The notes: generated from the letters alone by a model not told the origin. A stretch of DNA of 6,530 bases from an uncultured Bacillota bacterium (GCA_949297205.1 CASFSH010000371.1:1-6530); one strand, 5' to 3'. Shown: positions 1 through 5,659, counted from the first letter of the stretch. A program made the numbers and translations.

Positions 1-638
1 GTATTACAGATGCCGATATAATTTTTCTTGCAGTAAAACCAAATGTGATTTATGCGGTTATAGAAGAAATAAAAGACAGCCTTAATTCTGATACCGTAGT
101 TGTATCTATTGCGGCAGGGCAGTCAATAGAAAAAATAACAGAGGCATTCAACTTGCAGAAAATAAAATTAATAAGAGTTATGCCAAATACGCCTGCACTT
201 GTGGGAGAGGCAATGTGTGCCGTTTCATTGAATGATGAAATGCAGAAAAAGGAAAATGAGCAAACGGTAAACGACATTATTTTAATATTGAAAAGTTTTG
301 GGAAAGCCGAGATAATTCCCGAAAAACTTATGGATGCGGTAACTGGGGTAAGCGGATCATCTCCTGCTTATATCTTTATGCTTATAGAAGCAATGGCTGA
401 TGCTGCAGTTCTTGGAGGTATGCCGAGATCACAGGCTTACACATTTGCGGCTCAATCGGTGTTGGGTTCTGCAAAAATGGTATTGGAAACAGGCAAGCAT
501 CCCGGAGAACTGAAAGATATGGTATGTTCCCCTGCAGGAACTACGATTGAAGCTGTTAAAATTCTTGAAGAAAATAATTTTCGCGGTACTGTAATAGATG
601 CAATTGATGCATGTATTCAGAAATCAAAAAACTTATAA
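1..638 (+). CDS. proC: Pyrroline-5-carboxylate reductase, 3' part (5' end outside window)
   Basis: Catalyses the last step of proline synthesis, the NAD(P)H-dependent reduction of 1-pyrroline-5-carboxylate to L-proline, in the cytoplasm. The reading frame is open from base 3 and encodes 211 residues to the TAA at 636-638. It begins inside the Rossmann domain with ADIIFLAVKP, so about 55-60 N-terminal residues, including the glycine-rich dinucleotide loop, lie upstream of the window; a GTG at 45 is internal and is not the start. Family motifs follow in order: MPNTPALVGEAM around visible residues 60-71, the SGSSPAY substrate/dimer segment around 117-123, and the P5CR signature HPGELKDMVCSPAGTTIEAV around 166-185. 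The C-terminal helical domain is complete. The tRNA-Arg gene follows after 29 nt with no clear promoter in between, so the two may be co-transcribed. A 5-bp hairpin at 643-657 has no good T-run and is a weak terminator at best. Family assignment is secure. Confidence 0.96.
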   Translation, partial: ITDADIIFLAVKPNVIYAVIEEIKDSLNSDTVVVSIAAGQSIEKITEAFNLQKIKLIRVMPNTPALVGEAMCAVSLNDEMQKKENEQTVNDIILILKSFGKAEIIPEKLMDAVTGVSGSSPAYIFMLIEAMADAAVLGGMPRSQAYTFAAQSVLGSAKMVLETGKHPGELKDMVCSPAGTTIEAVKILEENNFRGTVIDAIDACIQKSKNL

Positions 639-667
639 AAGGGGGCAGATAATGCCCACTTATATAT

Positions 668-744
668 GCACCTGTAGCTCAGCTGGATAGAGCAATAGCC
701 TCCGACGCTATGTGCCGTGCGTTCGAATCGCATCAGGTGTACCA
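668..744 (+). tRNA. tRNA-Arg (anticodon CCG)
   Basis: A full cloverleaf can be drawn by hand. The acceptor stem is GCACCTG with CAGGTGT (the first pair is G-U). The D-stem is GCTC/GAGC. The anticodon stem is ATAGC/GCTAT with loop CTCCGAC, giving anticodon CCG at 702-704, which reads CGG (Arg). The variable loop is 5 nt, and the T-arm is GTGCG-TTCGAAT-CGCAT. The discriminator is A and the CCA end is encoded (742-744). Length is 77 nt. It lies 29 nt after proC and is followed at once by a strong hairpin, so it is either the last gene of a proC transcript or driven by a promoter inside the 3' end of proC that I cannot identify. Confidence 0.97.
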
Positions 745-795
745 AATCCCAAATGTGTAGACATTTGGGATTATTATTGTGTTTATTATATTTTT
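745..795 (+). terminator. Intrinsic terminator after proC/tRNA-Arg
   Basis: AATCCCAAATGT (745-756) and ACATTTGGGATT (761-772) form a perfect 12-bp stem around a GTAG tetraloop. An interrupted T-rich tract follows, with five consecutive T only at 791-795. The stem begins at the base after the tRNA CCA, so the hairpin also marks the 3' end of the precursor. The stem is strong; the T-tract is less ideal than in textbook terminators. Confidence 0.82.
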
Positions 796-1048
796 ATCAT
801 AAAATGTTTTTATTATAGCAGAAAAGTAAATTGAAAAATAGCTTTGTTATTTTAAGAGGGTTTTTTTAAATATTTTTTGTAAAATCTTTCAACAATTAAT
901 TGTGAATATATTACATTTATATTACATAAAATAAATTTATTATTTTTTTTTAATTTTTCTATTCTTAGAAAAAGTCAAGTATTATCACAAATTTCCCTAT
1001 TTTCAAAAATTTTGTATTGTTATGTACAATGTTTAAAATTATTTTAAA
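796..1048. other. AT-rich non-coding region upstream of the nrdD operator
   Basis: About 250 bp with no credible reading frame on either strand and very high A+T. It contains short symmetric elements only: the palindrome ACAATTAATTGT (892-903), a tandem TATATTACAT (907-916 and 918-927), and an imperfect dyad TTGTA...TACAA (1012-1029). None matches a regulator site well enough to name. No riboswitch-like GC-rich structure is visible, and this stretch lies upstream of the predicted nrdD transcription start. Confidence 0.5.
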
Positions 1049-1064
1049 ACACAACATATTGTGT
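1049..1064 (+). promoter_or_regulatory. NrdR box 1, upstream of nrdD promoter
   Basis: ACACAACATATTGTGT agrees with the established 16-bp NrdR consensus (acaCwAtATaTwGtgt) at 15 of 16 positions. It ends 17 bp before the -35 element. NrdR is the Zn-finger/ATP-cone repressor of ribonucleotide reductase operons and usually binds two boxes spaced by whole helical turns. The match is seen directly; binding by NrdR is inferred. Confidence 0.85.
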
Positions 1065-1081
1065 TTTTTAAAAAAAACATA

Positions 1082-1110
1082 TTGACAAAACCACAATTTT
1101 TTGATATTAT
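1082..1110 (+). promoter_or_regulatory. Sigma-A type promoter of nrdDG
   Basis: TTGACA (1082-1087) is a perfect -35 element, followed by a 17-bp spacer and TATTAT (1105-1110) as the -10. Transcription would start near 1117, leaving a leader of roughly 33 nt before nrdD that ends in a strong ribosome binding site. Both the spacing and the position between an NrdR box and the gene support it. Confidence 0.85.
1091..1106 (+). promoter_or_regulatory. Candidate NrdR box 2, inside the nrdDG promoter
   Basis: CCACAATTTTTTGATA matches the CwAtATaTwG core of the NrdR consensus at 8 of 10 positions, but the outer arms are poor. It starts exactly 42 bp after box 1, close to four helical turns, and covers most of the -35/-10 spacer and the start of the -10. 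A repressor here would block RNA polymerase. The phasing is the main support; the sequence match alone would be weak. Confidence 0.5.
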
Positions 1111-1133
1111 ATTAGAGCATTCAAATATAATAT

Positions 1134-1140
1134 AAGGAGG
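1134..1140 (+). promoter_or_regulatory. Ribosome binding site of nrdD
   Basis: AAGGAGG is a full Shine-Dalgarno sequence, 9 nt before the ATG at 1150. It fixes the nrdD start. Confidence 0.9.
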
Positions 1141-1149
1141 TTGTAATAA

Positions 1150-3327
1150 ATGAAAATTATAAAAAGAAATGGTTCTGAAGTTGATTTTGATATTAATAAG
1201 ATTATTCAGGCTATTTCTAAAGCCAATAATTCAACCGTATCAAAAGAATTGTCTATGTCTCAGATAAAAGATATTTCGGAATTTGTTGAATTTAAATTAC
1301 AAAAAGCAGACAGAGCATATTCTGTAGAAGAAATACAAGATATAGTTGAAAACCAAATAATGGCACAAGGTGCATTTGAAGTTGCAAAAAGCTATGTAAA
1401 ATACAGATACAACAGAACACTGATACGTAACTCCAATACAACGGATAATCAGATTCTTACATTAATAGAGTGTAACAATGAAGAGGTTAAACAGGAAAAT
1501 TCAAACAAAAATCCAACCATAAACAGCGTACAGCGTGATTATATGGCTGGAGAGGTTTCCAAGGATTTAACACGAAGAATTTTGTTGCCTCTTGATATAG
1601 TACAAGCACACGAAGAGGGACTGATTCATTTCCATGACAGTGACTATTTTGCACAGCATATGCATAATTGCGATTTGGTTAATCTGGAAGATATGCTTCA
1701 GAATGGTACTGTTATAAGCGGAACGCTAATCGAAAAACCTCACAGCTTTTCAACAGCCTGTAACATAGCAACACAAATTATTGCACAGGTTGCATCGAGC
1801 CAATACGGAGGTCAGAGTATAAGTCTTACACATCTGGCACCTTTTGTTGACATTTCAAGAAAAAAAATAAAGAAATCCATAATTGATGAATATTCTCAAA
1901 TAGGTATAGATATAACGGAACAGCAAATTTCAGATATTACCGAAAAACGTTTAAGAGAAGAAATCAGAAAAGGTGTTCAGACAATACAATATCAGGTTGT
2001 TACTCTTCTTACTACAAATGGTCAGGCTCCGTTTGTTACGGTATTTATGTATCTTAACGAAACCAATGATCCTCAGGAAAAAGCCGATTTGGCTCTTATT
2101 ATCGAGGAAACTCTTAAACAAAGAATACAGGGTGTAAAAAATGAAAAAGGTATATGGATTACTCCTGCATTTCCAAAATTGATTTACGTACTTGAAGAAG
2201 ATAATATACATGAAGATTCAAAATATTTTTATCTGACCGAGTTGGCTGCAAAATGTACTGCAAAGAGAATGGTTCCGGATTATATTTCCGAAAAAATCAT
2301 GCTGAAACTCAAAAAAGATAAGAATAATGAAGGTCATTGCTATACCTGCATGGGTTGCAGATCTTTCCTTACCCCTTATGTCGATCCTGAAACAAACAAG
2401 CCTAAATATTACGGACGATTTAATCAGGGTGTTGTTACGATTAATCTTGTTGATGTTGCATTGTCTTCAGGCGGAAATAAAGAGAAATTCTGGGAAATAC
2501 TTGATGAAAGACTTGATCTTTGTTACAGAGCGTTAATGTGCCGACATAACAGATTAAAAGGTACTCTTTCCGATGCTGCGCCTATTTTGTGGCAGCATGG
2601 TGCTCTTGCAAGACTTAAAAAGGGAGAAACGATTGATAAGCTGTTATACGGAGGTTATTCAACTATTTCTCTGGGGTATGCAGGATTATATGAATGTGTT
2701 AAGTATATGACGGGTAAATCGCACACCGATCCCGAATCAACACCTTTTGCACTTGATGTTATGCAGCGTTTAAATGATGCTACCGCTGCATGGAAGAAAA
2801 AGGAGAATATTGATTTCAGTATTTACGGCACACCTCTTGAATCTACAACTTACAAGTTTGCAAAATGTCTGCAGAAGCGTTTTGGAATAATAGAGGGTAT
2901 AACAGATAAGAACTACATAACAAACAGTTATCATGTTCATGTATCCGAAAAAATTGACGCATTTAAAAAGCTTAGTTTTGAATCACGTTTCCAGGCATTA
3001 TCTCCCGGCGGTGCTATCAGCTATGTAGAAGTACCTAATATGCAGAATAATATAAAAGCCGTTTTAAATGTAATGAAATATATTTATGAAAATATTATGT
3101 ATGCTGAATTAAATACAAAATCTGACTGCTGTCAGGTCTGCGGTTATGAAGGCGAAATACAGATTGTAACAGATAAAGACGGTAAGCTTGTATGGGAATG
3201 TCCAAACTGCAAAAACAGAGATCAGACAAAAATGAATGTTGCAAGAAGAACCTGTGGTTATATAGGTACTCAATTCTGGAATCAGGGCAGAACACAGGAA
3301 ATTAAAGACAGAGTGCTGCATCTATAA
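1150..3327 (+). CDS. nrdD: Anaerobic (class III) ribonucleoside-triphosphate reductase
   Basis: Reduces ribonucleoside triphosphates to deoxy forms by a glycyl-radical mechanism under anaerobic conditions, after activation by NrdG. The protein has 725 residues, a normal family length. Residues 1 to about 95 form an ATP-cone (starts MKIIKRNGSEVDFDINKI), the allosteric dATP/ATP switch. The catalytic barrel follows: MHNCDL with Cys174, STACNIATQIIAQVASSQYGG around 201-221, and CYTCMGCRS with Cys397, Cys400 and Cys403. By analogy with phage T4 NrdD, Cys174 and Cys403 are the likely active-site cysteines. The C-terminus has a zinc site of two CxxC pairs (Cys661/664 and Cys684/687) and the glycyl-radical motif RRTCGYIG, with Gly703 as the predicted radical site. 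The ATG is set by AAGGAGG 9 nt upstream. The stop codon overlaps the nrdG start by one base. The upstream NrdR box implies repression when dATP/ATP is plentiful. No key residue is missing. Confidence 0.98.
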   Translation: MKIIKRNGSEVDFDINKIIQAISKANNSTVSKELSMSQIKDISEFVEFKLQKADRAYSVEEIQDIVENQIMAQGAFEVAKSYVKYRYNRTLIRNSNTTDNQILTLIECNNEEVKQENSNKNPTINSVQRDYMAGEVSKDLTRRILLPLDIVQAHEEGLIHFHDSDYFAQHMHNCDLVNLEDMLQNGTVISGTLIEKPHSFSTACNIATQIIAQVASSQYGGQSISLTHLAPFVDISRKKIKKSIIDEYSQIGIDITEQQISDITEKRLREEIRKGVQTIQYQVVTLLTTNGQAPFVTVFMYLNETNDPQEKADLALIIEETLKQRIQGVKNEKGIWITPAFPKLIYVLEEDNIHEDSKYFYLTELAAKCTAKRMVPDYISEKIMLKLKKDKNNEGHCYTCMGCRSFLTPYVDPETNKPKYYGRFNQGVVTINLVDVALSSGGNKEKFWEILDERLDLCYRALMCRHNRLKGTLSDAAPILWQHGALARLKKGETIDKLLYGGYSTISLGYAGLYECVKYMTGKSHTDPESTPFALDVMQRLNDATAAWKKKENIDFSIYGTPLESTTYKFAKCLQKRFGIIEGITDKNYITNSYHVHVSEKIDAFKKLSFESRFQALSPGGAISYVEVPNMQNNIKAVLNVMKYIYENIMYAELNTKSDCCQVCGYEGEIQIVTDKDGKLVWECPNCKNRDQTKMNVARRTCGYIGTQFWNQGRTQEIKDRVLHL

Positions 3328-3845
3328 TGAAGTACGGAGAAATTAAATTTAATGATATTGCAAACGGAGAGGGAGTAAGAACCTCTCTGTTTGTTTCAGG
3401 ATGTACTCATCACTGTAAAGAATGCTTCAACCCTGAGACATGGAGTTTTGATTATGGTGATGAGTTTACCGAAAAAACACAGCAGCAGATTATAGACTCT
3501 CTTGAACCTTTCTGGATAGACGGCTTAAGTCTTTTGGGCGGAGAACCGTTCGAACCCGAAAATCAGCATGCTTTACTGCCGTTTCTAAAAAAAGTCAAAC
3601 AAATATATCCTCAAAAAACAATTTGGTGTTATTCCGGATATACATTTGAAGAATTAACGGGAGAGAGCCGTGCAATAACTGAGATTACAAAGGATATGCT
3701 TTTGTTGATTGACGTTTTGGTAGACGGAGAATTTAAAATAGAGTTAAAAAATATTTCACTGAAATTCAGAGGAAGTACAAATCAGCGTATAATTGATGTG
3801 AAGAAAACTCTTGAAACCGGTAAAATACAGATTTATCTTGATTGA
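3327..3845 (+). CDS. nrdG: Anaerobic ribonucleotide reductase activating protein (radical SAM)
   Basis: Radical-SAM activase that uses a [4Fe-4S] cluster and S-adenosylmethionine to create the glycyl radical on NrdD. It has 172 residues, normal for the family. The cluster motif is GCTHHCKEC, a CX3CX2C arrangement with Cys26, Cys30 and Cys33. The SAM-binding GGEP lies at 71-74. WCYSGYTFEEL (100-110), LVDGEF (131-136) and LKFRGSTNQRIIDV (145-158) are typical NrdG segments. The start ATG shares its A with the nrdD TAA stop (TAATG), and no good Shine-Dalgarno sequence lies just upstream, so translation is probably coupled to nrdD. It is the last gene of the operon. No terminator lies right after the TGA; the first good one downstream is the hairpin at 4016-4055. 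Confidence 0.97.
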   Translation: MKYGEIKFNDIANGEGVRTSLFVSGCTHHCKECFNPETWSFDYGDEFTEKTQQQIIDSLEPFWIDGLSLLGGEPFEPENQHALLPFLKKVKQIYPQKTIWCYSGYTFEELTGESRAITEITKDMLLLIDVLVDGEFKIELKNISLKFRGSTNQRIIDVKKTLETGKIQIYLD

Positions 3846-3853
3846 AATATTTA

Positions 3854-3862
3854 TGGTATAAT
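3854..3862 (+). promoter_or_regulatory. Extended -10 promoter-like site downstream of nrdG
   Basis: TGGTATAAT is a perfect extended -10 element (TGn plus TATAAT), starting 9 nt after the nrdG stop. The -35 position (about 3834-3839, TATCTT) is poor, which extended -10 promoters can tolerate. Transcription would begin near 3869 and run through the inverted repeat at 3888-3965 to the terminator at 4016-4055. In AT-rich DNA such a match can arise by chance, so this is a candidate only. Confidence 0.4.
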
Positions 3863-3887
3863 ATTATTAATAGATTTATGTAATAAA

Positions 3888-3965
3888 CATAAAATTTTCA
3901 GCCTTAAAACTGTCTGCAGATAACTTTTGATTTGGAGGTGTTTTTTTCAGGCTGAAAATTTTATG
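3888..3965. repeat. Perfect 17-bp inverted repeat with 44-nt loop
   Basis: The left arm CATAAAATTTTCAGCCT (3888-3904) is the exact reverse complement of the right arm AGGCTGAAAATTTTATG (3949-3965). The loop contains a TCTGCAGA palindrome, a strong Shine-Dalgarno-like GGAGGTG (3934-3940) and a run of seven T (3941-3947). Neither arm is followed by a clean T-tract, so it is not a standard terminator. The right arm can alternatively fold on the T-run just before it (TTTTCA-ggc-TGAAAA), so two exclusive RNA structures are possible. It may be a structured small RNA, a regulatory hairpin or a remnant of a small palindromic repeat element. I do not recognise it as a known family. Confidence 0.75.
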
Positions 3966-4015
3966 AACTATATCGGAAAATGCATATTAAAAATAAATAA
4001 AAGAATAAAAAGTGT

Positions 4016-4055
4016 CGTATAATGCAAATTTATTGTATTATACGCCATTTTTTTT
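4016..4055. terminator. Bidirectional terminator between convergent nrdDG and desulfurase operons
   Basis: CGTATAATGCAA (4016-4027) pairs with TTGTATTATACG (4033-4044) through a 12-bp stem with one G-U pair and a 5-nt ATTTA loop. On the plus strand eight T follow (4048-4055), which would end nrdDG or any transcript from the site at 3854. On the minus strand the stem is followed by ACAC and then TTTTT, serving the desulfurase operon. The last codons and the stop of the minus-strand gene lie inside the stem. Confidence 0.85.
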
Positions 4056-5189
4056 GTGTTTATAGTGTTTTGATATTCTATATATCGCATCTGTCAATTT
4101 GTCTGCATCATGTGAAGTGTTGAAATATCCGAAACTTGCCCTGACAGCACCGGTTTTTTCGCTTCCAAGAGCGCAATGTGCAGGATATGCACAATGCCAT
4201 CCGCCTCGTGTACATATTTTATATTCATCATTAAGAATTTGTGCACACATAACGCTGTCCATTCCTCTTATATTGAAAGCAACAGTACCGTTTCTATCTT
4301 TGTCATTGCCTACACCGTAAATGATTACGTTATCAATATTCATTAGATTGTTTATAAGTCTTACAGCCAATTCGTGTTCTTTTGCACCTATAGCCTCCGG
4401 TGTTTCTTTCAGTATAAGATCTGCCGATTCTTTTGCGGCAATTATTGCAGGTGCGTTAAGTGTTCCGCTTTGAAGCATATCAGGCAAAAAATCCGGCTGT
4501 ACAAGACTTTCGGACATACTTCCGGTTCCTCCTGTAATAACAGGATTAATACTGACATTATCCCCTACATATAAACCGCCTACACCCATAGGAGTCATCA
4601 GACCTTTATGTCCTGAAAATGCCATTAAATCTATTCCGTCCTTTTCAACATCAATGGGGAGGCATCCGGCAGTTTGCGCCGCATCAACCATAAATAATAG
4701 TCCGTTTTTATGAGCAATTTCCGATATTTTGGAAATAGGCATTATTGTTCCGCATACATTTGATGCATGTGTGGAAATAATCATTTTGGTATCGGGTCTG
4801 ATAAGATTCAAAATATCAGCCGGTCGTATTCTTCCGTGTCTGTCAGCTTTAATTACGGAATATCTGCAGGTTTTATTGACAGGTCTTAACACACTGTTAT
4901 GTTCCATTTGAGTGATAATAACATGTGAATTCTTATCTAATGTTCCCAATATTGCCATGTTCAGTGCATAGGTGGCATTTTGTGTATAGGCTATTCTTTC
5001 GATAGAATCTATATTAAACAATTTACATATTGACTCAGTCGTTTCATATATTTTTTTTGTAGCTCTTAAACTATAAAAATGTCCGCCTCTGCCTGAATTT
5101 GCACTGTTGGCTATTGTATTTTTCATCATAGACAAGTATACTCCGGGAGGTTTTTTTAAAGAAGTGGCAGCATTATCAAGATAAAGCAC
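4038..5189 (-). CDS. Cysteine desulfurase-like PLP enzyme (EF2568 type), candidate sulfur/selenium donor
   Basis: A class V aminotransferase-fold enzyme expected to remove sulfur (or selenium) from cysteine (or selenocysteine) and carry it as a persulfide/selenide on an active-site cysteine. With the start chosen here it has 383 residues. LYLDNAATS is at the N-terminus. His97 (QMEHNS), Asp169 and Gln172 (VDAAQTAG) and the PLP lysine Lys195 (FSGHK) are in the expected places. The catalytic Cys333 lies in the loop TRGGWHCAYPAHCALG. This loop resembles the subfamily named after Enterococcus faecalis EF2568 rather than IscS or SufS. Start choice: the GTG at 5189-5187 lies 10 nt after a GGGGAG ribosome binding site; a GTG at 5198 would add three residues but sits only one base from that site. 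It overlaps the end of the DUF3343 gene by 14 nt. No iscU or sufU scaffold gene is present in the window. Substrate (S or Se) is not shown by the sequence. Confidence 0.9.
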   Translation of the reverse strand: MLYLDNAATSLKKPPGVYLSMMKNTIANSANSGRGGHFYSLRATKKIYETTESICKLFNIDSIERIAYTQNATYALNMAILGTLDKNSHVIITQMEHNSVLRPVNKTCRYSVIKADRHGRIRPADILNLIRPDTKMIISTHASNVCGTIMPISKISEIAHKNGLLFMVDAAQTAGCLPIDVEKDGIDLMAFSGHKGLMTPMGVGGLYVGDNVSINPVITGGTGSMSESLVQPDFLPDMLQSGTLNAPAIIAAKESADLILKETPEAIGAKEHELAVRLINNLMNIDNVIIYGVGNDKDRNGTVAFNIRGMDSVMCAQILNDEYKICTRGGWHCAYPAHCALGSEKTGAVRASFGYFNTSHDADKLTDAIYRISKHYKHKKNGV

Positions 5190-5439
5190 TGTACACACGC
5201 TCCCCGTTTACCAATTCTTCTATATAAAATTTACGTACTCGTATTTTTTTATTTGACATAATTTGTTTTATCAAAGACAATTTATCCGGAGAAGTTCTTA
5301 CTGAATATGAACAGCCTCCGGTGCTAATGGCAGGCGGTGTATGAATTACAGCGGCATTTAAATCCCCAGCGTAATTCAATTGCTTTTCGAGGCGAATAGC
5401 AGTGGTTACAGAACCTGCCGTAACAATTAAATTTGACAT
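5176..5439 (-). CDS. DUF3343 protein, putative Se/S carrier-like
   Basis: An 87-residue soluble protein that I recognise as a DUF3343 member, a family described in Pfam as putative Se/S carrier-like. The visible support is the N-terminal strand-helix MSNLIVTAGSVTTAIRLEKQ, the HTPPAISTGGCSYSVR segment and the short length. Cys43 in GGCSYS is the only cysteine and would be the obvious persulfide or perselenide acceptor. No signal peptide or membrane segment is present. The ATG at 5439 has a good ribosome binding site (GAGGTGAT, 5449-5442). The stop TGA is followed directly by TAA, so read-through as selenocysteine is not suggested. It overlaps the downstream desulfurase-like gene, and the pair is probably co-translated, with the desulfurase loading this carrier. 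The biochemical role is inferred from the family and context. Confidence 0.85.
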   Translation of the reverse strand: MSNLIVTAGSVTTAIRLEKQLNYAGDLNAAVIHTPPAISTGGCSYSVRTSPDKLSLIKQIMSNKKIRVRKFYIEELVNGERVYSALS

Positions 5440-5478
5440 AGAATCACCTCTTTATTATATAGTATGTCAAATAAAAAA

Positions 5479-5507
5479 ATAATGCGACCGAACCGGTAGT
5501 TAAACAA
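5479..5507 (-). promoter_or_regulatory. Possible promoter of the DUF3343-desulfurase operon
   Basis: On the minus strand TTGTTT (5507-5502) is followed after 17 bp by CATTAT (5484-5479). This would give a leader of about 35 nt before the DUF3343 start. Both hexamers are imperfect. Other hexamer-like sequences nearer the gene (TTGACA at 5470-5465, TATAAT at 5459-5454) are wrongly spaced to form one promoter, and starting from that TATAAT would leave almost no leader. Confidence 0.3.
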
Positions 5508-5515
5508 AATATTTT

Positions 5516-5533
5516 ATTATTAATTTACATAAA
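5516..5533. repeat. Left copy of direct repeat flanking the DnaA-box cluster
   Basis: ATTATTAATTTACATAAA recurs at 5680-5698 with one extra A, on the same strand. The copies lie on either side of the four DnaA boxes. The exact shared core is the 12-mer AATTTACATAAA (5522-5533 and 5687-5698). AT-rich composition makes chance similarity possible, but the placement is neat. Confidence 0.5.
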
Positions 5534-5572
5534 TCGGTTTACAAAAATATTACATACACTTTACAATTCACA

Positions 5573-5658
5573 TTATCCACATACTTATCCACAAAGGTTG
5601 TCCGGGTTTTCACGTATTTTATTATATTTCCACACAGTTATCCACACTGTGTGGATAA
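5573..5658. promoter_or_regulatory. Cluster of four perfect DnaA boxes
   Basis: The 9-mer TTATCCACA, the high-affinity DnaA-binding sequence, occurs at 5573-5581, 5585-5593 and 5638-5646 on the plus strand, and as its complement TGTGGATAA at 5650-5658. The first two are direct repeats 12 bp apart. The last two form a perfect palindrome with a 3-bp centre (CTG). A degenerate fifth site (ATTTCCACA, two mismatches) is at 5626-5634. The cluster is intergenic and no dnaA, dnaN or rpmH gene is in the window. By analogy with DnaA-box clusters outside oriC in Bacillus subtilis and datA/DARS in E. coli, it may bind DnaA to control initiation timing. An origin function cannot be excluded. Confidence 0.85.
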
Positions 5659-5659
5659 G

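Noticed and set aside
50..277. Reading frame of about 75 codons on the minus strand
   Set aside because: It lies wholly opposite proC, shows no family motif and has no ribosome binding site. The same holds for the other frames antisense to or overlapping nrdD, the desulfurase gene and murI.
1012..1029. Rex operator
   Set aside because: The outer bases fit TTGT...ACAA, but several inner positions disagree, so it is listed only as a dyad and not called as a site.
3906..3918. 13-mer AAAACTGTCTGCA shared between the 3888-3965 element and the murI terminator (5787-5799)
   Set aside because: One 13-base match in 6.5 kb of AT-rich sequence is within chance range. The similarity does not extend to the second arm of either structure.
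3888..3965. Transposon-derived MITE
   Set aside because: No convincing target-site duplication flanks the arms and no second copy exists in the window. A genome-wide search could revive the idea.
5176..5178. TGA of the DUF3343 gene as a selenocysteine codon
   Set aside because: A TAA follows immediately in frame, so read-through would add a single residue; no SECIS-like hairpin is apparent.
5190..5198. GTG at 5198 as start of the desulfurase-like protein
   Set aside because: It lies one base from the GGGGAG ribosome binding site. The GTG at 5189 is properly spaced and gives the usual N-terminus before LYLDNAATS. It remains possible in an automated annotation.
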